Source of the DNA: Thalassia testudinum
Taxonomy: Eukaryota; Streptophyta; Magnoliopsida; Alismatales; Hydrocharitaceae
Assembly (NCBI GenBank): GCA_037157565.1
Contig: JAZHRO010000002.1
Location: 72,995,001 to 73,059,000 of the forward strand
Length of the DNA stretch: 64,000 bases
Direction: 5' to 3'
In this document: piece after piece, positions 59,533 through 64,000 of the stretch
How the letters are laid out: every line of letters starts with the position of its first letter
Numbering within the stretch: the first letter of the stretch is position 1
Program-made: the position numbers and the translations under genes
Notes under the pieces: model-generated
The model's input: only the letters and a program-made list of their open reading frames with translations
Told to the model about the DNA's origin: nothing
The model's database searches: none

Positions 59533-60191
59533 TGTGAACCTCCATAGGCTCACCTCAGTGGTCACTACAGACAAGGCAAAGAGTGACAGCTCTAGGAAAT
59601 GCATGCAGTACGCATTAACTGTCATCACCCCTTGGCAGATAGTGTGAAACGTTTGCCTCCTCTAGTCTTGCCACGTCTACTGCTCACAGAAGAGGGTCAC
59701 GAACAGGTCCTAGGATGGCTCCTCCCCTTCCTACCCTCGTATCGCCCGCCACCACCTGTGGATAGCGCTCTCCAGCTAATACATAGCAAAGGCCACACAA
59801 CACTCCACAGGAGGATGGAGCATGTCAGAGATCTTCACCATCTGCTCCAGCCAGTCCTTTGCCTCAGACGAGCTCTCCACCCCTTTAAAAGAAGGGGGCT
59901 TCAGCTTCCAGAACTGCGTGAACAGGTCATGGTGGAGTTGCAACGGGGCCATGGGTCGACCTGTAGGTAAGGAGGACTCCTGCTTCAAACTATCCGTAGG
60001 TGGTCGGGTTAGTGGAGGACCACCCCCTTCTCCTCTAGCTCCCCTAGTGCTGTGATGGCTCCTCTGCCCTACGAAAGAATCCCCTTCTGCGTCCTCCGAT
60101 GAGCTTGGAGGAGGTGGTGGGTGAGGTGCTGCTGTACAAACTCCAAGAATGGCTGGGCGAGCTCCTGGGCCTGGGGACCCTAGAGAAGGGG
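59533..60191 (-). pseudogene. Gag core of Tekay element C
   Basis: On the minus strand, LQLHHDLFTQFWKLKPPSFKG, AKDWLEQMVKISDML and the TVNAYCMHFLEL-like block match gag of element B, with stops and shifts. The N-terminal proline-rich part reaches 60191, where a solo A LTR splits it; it resumes at 62911. The 3' end at about 59533 is a break into F2 LTR sequence. Confidence 0.82.
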
Positions 60192-60376
60192 TGTAACGAA
60201 CGCGTGCCCCAGATGACTTTTAAGACGTCTGGGAGGTGGCCCAGACGTCGGACCAGACGTCTGGGATCACATCCAGACGTCTGACCAGACGTCTGGGATC
60301 CTTTCCAGACATCTGGAAAATAGTTATTTTTCGCACGAGAGATACATCTGCGCGCCTGTGCGCGCAGACCTGCGAT

Positions 60377-60408
<32 letters not shown>

Positions 60409-62905
60409 CTCTGCGGCTGCAGACCTGCCGCGCACTCTCTCCCTCCTCCTCGCACGGCCTTAAAAGGCCACGCCTCCCCTCCTGTCGTCTCCACCGTTCC
60501 CTTCCTCTTCTCCTTCCTGTGCGCGAGAGCGAGCGAGCGCGAGGGCGGCAGCGGCGACCGCAGTGAGCGCGGAGGAGGTGCGGCGTGCGAGAGCGGAGCT
60601 CTGCCGTAAGGGCGAGCTCGCCGGAGCAGCTTGGCCAGTCGGCGGAGGGTGCAGGGGGAGCGGAACGACGTGGAGAGGGACCTGCTGCGGTCTGAACAGC
60701 AGACGCGCGAGGTACAACGCGGGCGGCGTCGCAAGCGGAGGCCGAGTGGTGCCCTGATTCTGGAAAAAATTTCCAGAATCAGACGTCTGGGTTGATAGTC
60801 AGACGGCGAGGGAGACGTCTGGAAGCTCATACAGACGTCTGAAAGGTGAGTATTCCGCTTTCTTCTTCCTTCCTGTCGACTGACCGTACTGAGGGAGGGA
60901 GTTGGCTGTGCGCAGGCTCGGTGATTCGCCATCCAACGCGAATCAGACGTCTGGCTGTATTACCAGACGGCGGGAGAGACCTCCAGACGTCCGGGGTGAC
61001 CATCGGACGTCTGGGAGCTAGGCCAGACGTCCCCGCAGACTTCTGGACGTCTGGGAAACCACGCTGAGCAGGTAATTCTCTGATCCACTTTTTAAGACGT
61101 CTGTAAGAAGTTTCAGACGTTTGATTTTACACAGTGTCGTCGTTTTCGACCCGTTTAGGGCCCGTTCGGGTTCCGTTTTCCGCGATTCGAGTTGCGTTCT
61201 TTTCAGAATTAATTCCTCTACCCATCTACAGTAGCTATACACTATTTTGAGACTTTCCTTGTGTTTGATCCTTGTGATAGGACCTCGTTCAGTTGCAGTC
61301 TTAGGAGTCGTGGAGGCACGCGGGATTCCCGATCACGCCCCCATTACTCCCGTTGTACCTGGTAGAGTGGCTTTAAGTTATTAATAAAATCTGTTAAATT
61401 ATGAAACCATAAATAGAACCTAGGACATTGCATGAATCCTAGGAATGAGAAATAGATGGAATGATAGCTCCTAGGTGTTGCATGAATCCTAGGACTGGAA
61501 AACTAGATTGTATGATAGATCCTAGGATATGGCATAAATCCTAGGATGGGAAAACTAGTGGAATGTATAATACTGCAGTCTTGGAAAATGGAAAGAGATA
61601 TAAAGCTGCCTGTAATTTGAATTAACAGCTGCCTGTTGTGAATAGATAACGTGGTTGAGAACATGGATTGTAAGAATGTGAAACTGGAAAGTGAAACCTG
61701 GATGTTTGAGTAAAAAGGATGGAACCCTACGGGGAAGTAGGAGTAGAACTCCTGGAAAGTGAATGGAATAGTTTTGGGGAAGTGAGCTGGCCCTTGAGTA
61801 TGGAGTACCAAGGAGAGCGACTGTCCCCCTATTTAGTGCAGAGCGGAGCCAGCCGCCCCAGGGACCCGGGGTTAGGACTGGCCACTCTGTATCGACTTGC
61901 TAGCCCTCGCGTACGTAGTACCAAGGAGAGCTACTAGTGTAGGGAGGTACTAGCTACCCCACGGGCCCCGGGGTTCTGCTAGCCTCCCACACCGACTTGT
62001 TAGGCCCGCTGGGGCAAACCAGGGTAGTCAGGCGAGGGTGCGCGGATTGTGGAGGGGCAAGGCCCCGGTTTGGTTACTGTGGAGGGGTTGGACCCCTGTT
62101 ACTGAGAGGGCTCTGCCCTGGACTGGTTCCGTGCTGTGCTTTGGGCGCACCCGTTAACGGAAACGACTGACCGCGTGCTAGTACGGGTTAGCTACCTGTG
62201 CGTTTATCGCGCGTGCCGTAGTAACCATTACGTCTGTCAGTGCCCTTGGGGTGGTTGACTGAGGGTAGGATCACCACGGGGGACTCTCCCGGCCAGGAGA
62301 GCACCACGTGCTACTTCTACTTTTTGGAAAAAACTGCAATCAAGATCGTTCCCACGAGGAACATTCGAGATCAAGAAAAAGATCTGGGGAATAAATGAAA
62401 TAGTGAGACAATTGAAAGATGTGAATAAAGAAAGTAATAGAACATAACAGCTACTGTACGCTCTACTGTTGTCTTTAGTTTTAGTTGCCACTCTACTCAG
62501 CATTTTGCTGACGTGTTACACTCATCACCTTTTTCAGGACCAGGTGTTGAGCAGCCAGGGTCAGCGGCTGCAGAGGACGTTGGGCCGAGTAGGGTCCAGT
62601 AGAGTTACTACTGTCTTTTGTACCTCTTTGTTCCCGTTATAGTGAGTAGTTCTTGTTTCCGCTGTACTTTTCTTTACCTGCAGTTCATGTTATATGATAA
62701 ATGTTGTTCTACTGTTGTGGTGGTATATACTGTGGTAGTTTCTTTCCTTACTGCTGTACTTTCTTACTGTTAGTTATATTCATGCTGAATGTGGTTTATT
62801 TTACTGCTCTTTTGGTTACTTCCTCGTTGGACGACTAGGTCTTGGGATTAGTCGAGTCGGTCCGGTTCTCGTGTCTCGTAGGGACTCGGGAACCGGGTCG
62901 TTACA
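60192..62905 (+). mobile_element. Solo LTR of family A inside gag of element C
   Basis: TGTAACGAAC and CGTTACA ends, AGGGG on both sides (60187-60191 and 62906-62910), about 2.71 kb. Its first palindrome array has seven boxes, two more than the copy at 36698. Donor-like GTGAGT at 60846 and TTTTCAG ending at 62537 are kept. Confidence 0.96.
60211..60314. repeat. Expanded palindrome array in a solo A LTR
   Basis: Boxes at 60211, 60223, 60243, 60255, 60275, 60287 and 60307: steps 12, 20, 12, 20, 12, 20. This is one 32-bp unit more than in the sibling LTRs. Confidence 0.88.
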
Positions 62906-62910
62906 AGGGG

Positions 62911-63006
62911 TGCGACGGCCCCTTCCTCAGGTCTGACACGACTGCCTCCACGATTGTACCCACATCCTCATCCCTGGCCTGCCCATCAAGCTGCATGACG
63001 AGGCAT
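62911..63006 (-). pseudogene. Gag start of Tekay element C
   Basis: ATGCCTCGTC on the minus strand at 63006 corresponds to the gag start of element B. The frame is broken within a few codons. Confidence 0.7.
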
Positions 63007-63164
63007 CTCCTCTAAAGGAGACAAGAAATAAAAAGATTAGTAGCAGCTTAAAGCCGACACAAGACTCGAAATCTAGATAAAAAAGGGATTGTGATGGATA
63101 TGCTTGCTATAATTGTATGTGAGGCATTTCCGATCTATCTTAGTTTATTACTTGGGATAACCTT

Positions 63165-63176
63165 GCTTTGATACCA
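63165..63176 (-). other. Primer-binding site, initiator tRNA-Met (element C)
   Basis: TGGTATCAAAGC on the minus strand differs from the element B site by one base and lies next to the LTR C end. Confidence 0.82.
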
Positions 63177-63179
63177 TCT

Positions 63180-63445
63180 TTTTACGTCCCTACCCAGATC
63201 CGCACGAGAACCAGGCCAAACCGTGTCGTTATCCCAAGACCCAGTCGTCCATCGAGTAACAAACGTAAAACAACATCATTTCCCCACACATGCACTATAG
63301 CAGAAAAATGAACGACATAAAGGAAATAAAAAAATTAGCTAACATTATTGCAGATAAAAGATAACAAGGTTCACATCATAGCCATCACACGATAACATCC
63401 AAAAGAAGAAAGTAGGTAACTAGAACAACATCAAGAAAAGTAAGT
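63180..63445 (-). mobile_element. 5' LTR of element C, last about 265 bp
   Basis: It matches 49770-50030 closely, including CGAGAACCAGG and CATCGAGTAACAAAC. It is cut at 63445 by a copia LTR. Confidence 0.78.
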
Positions 63446-63578
63446 TGAAGAAAATGATTTTTCTTAATTACCAAGCCATCCCTACACCTCTTTATATAGA
63501 GAGATGTGAGGGAAAAGTTATAACCTAATCCTAATAAAAAAGGACATAACACCCCTTACAATATAACGTAACTCAACA
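63446..63578 (-). mobile_element. Short copia LTR (133 bp), Ale-like
   Basis: On the minus strand it starts TGTTGAGTTACG and ends ATTTTCTTCA. A TATATAAAGAGG box is at 63490-63501. TTGAGGGGAA just before it is the usual polypurine tract of short-LTR copia elements. Confidence 0.75.
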
Positions 63579-63585
63579 ATTCCCC

Positions 63586-63790
63586 TCAAGTTGGAGCATA
63601 TATATCCATCATGTTCAGCTTATTTCTACACTTTTTAAATTGAGGGCGAGGTAGCAGCTTGGTAAACATGTTAGCGGTCTGATCTAAAGAGGCAAGACAG
63701 GTAGTACAAAGCTAACCTTGTTGAATCAATCTCGTAGTGTAATTGATGGCAGCACCATCACCCTCTATAACTAACTTAATTTGGCTAATT
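63586..63790 (-). pseudogene. Ty1/copia polyprotein C-terminus, fragment
   Basis: On the minus strand the frame reads DQTANMFTKLLPRPQF, then KCRNKLNMMDIYAPT and a TGA stop at 63588-63586. This is the end of the copia RNase H region. About 70 codons can be followed, including one internal stop, before similarity is lost near 63790. Confidence 0.8.
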
Positions 63791-64000
63791 TCTAAGGTTA
63801 ATTCACCTAATTAACATATTGAAAGGGTATAACTTAATCAGGGTTGAAGAGAGAGGAATTAATAGAAGAAGGGGTTAATTCTGCAGTTTTCACGAATTAT
63901 GAATGCAAAATAGCTAGAGGGTGAACTTATGATTAATTAAAGGTCAACTAAGCTTAATTGTCCCAAAAATGGGTTGGTATTGAGTAATTTAGGATTTATA
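63791..64000. other. Unassigned AT-rich sequence
   Basis: No feature seen. Confidence 0.5.

Overview
The window is intergenic, retrotransposon-dominated DNA from a plant nuclear genome. Support comes from Ty3/gypsy pol remnants with a plant chromovirus (Tekay/Del type) chromodomain, primer-binding sites matching plant initiator tRNA-Met and tRNA-Asp, Athila/Tat-type gag-protease, Ty1/copia fragments, and many long LTRs with TG...CA ends and 5-bp target duplications. I cannot name the species. I see no intact protein-coding gene, tRNA or rRNA. The only non-transposon candidate is a possible gene 5' end near 25.3-25.8 kb.

Layout. 1-6248: 3' part of a plus-strand Tekay element (A) and its 3' LTR. 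It runs into a truncated inverted LTR of the same family, partly duplicated in tandem (6249-7709). 7710-21097: a second Tekay element (B) with both LTRs. Its 5' LTR holds a copia-type LTR (D), and its integrase is split by a solo A-family LTR (14592-17277). 21098-22178: copia LTR remnants. 22179-25310: a minus-strand Tekay LTR and gene end (E). 25310-26490: unassigned DNA with the promoter-like segment. 26490-45410: a copia LTR split by a large minus-strand, pol-less Athila/Tat-like element (F1, 27630-45124). F1 holds a solo LTR of family G (34870-39779), which holds a solo A LTR (36698-39392). Another solo A LTR sits in the F1 5' LTR (42412-45095). 45517-49535 and 54220-59245: two very long LTR-like insertions of family I. 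49760-63445: a scrambled Tekay-C / F2 mosaic with a fourth solo A LTR (60192-62905). 63446-64000: end of a short-LTR copia element.

The most notable signal is a phased array of the 8-bp palindrome AGACGTCT (and near variants), spaced 20 bp with 12- or 22-bp steps between. It occurs in several Tekay-type LTR families, in an unrelated copia-type LTR, and as GGACGTCC pairs in family G. A further copia LTR has the same layout with a different palindrome (CTAACGTTAG), also about 20 bp apart. This looks like a recurrent LTR regulatory architecture. The Tekay LTRs also share a candidate leader intron and a cluster of small hairpins. All proteins here are relics: open frames are broken by stops that mostly fit C-to-T or G-to-A decay.
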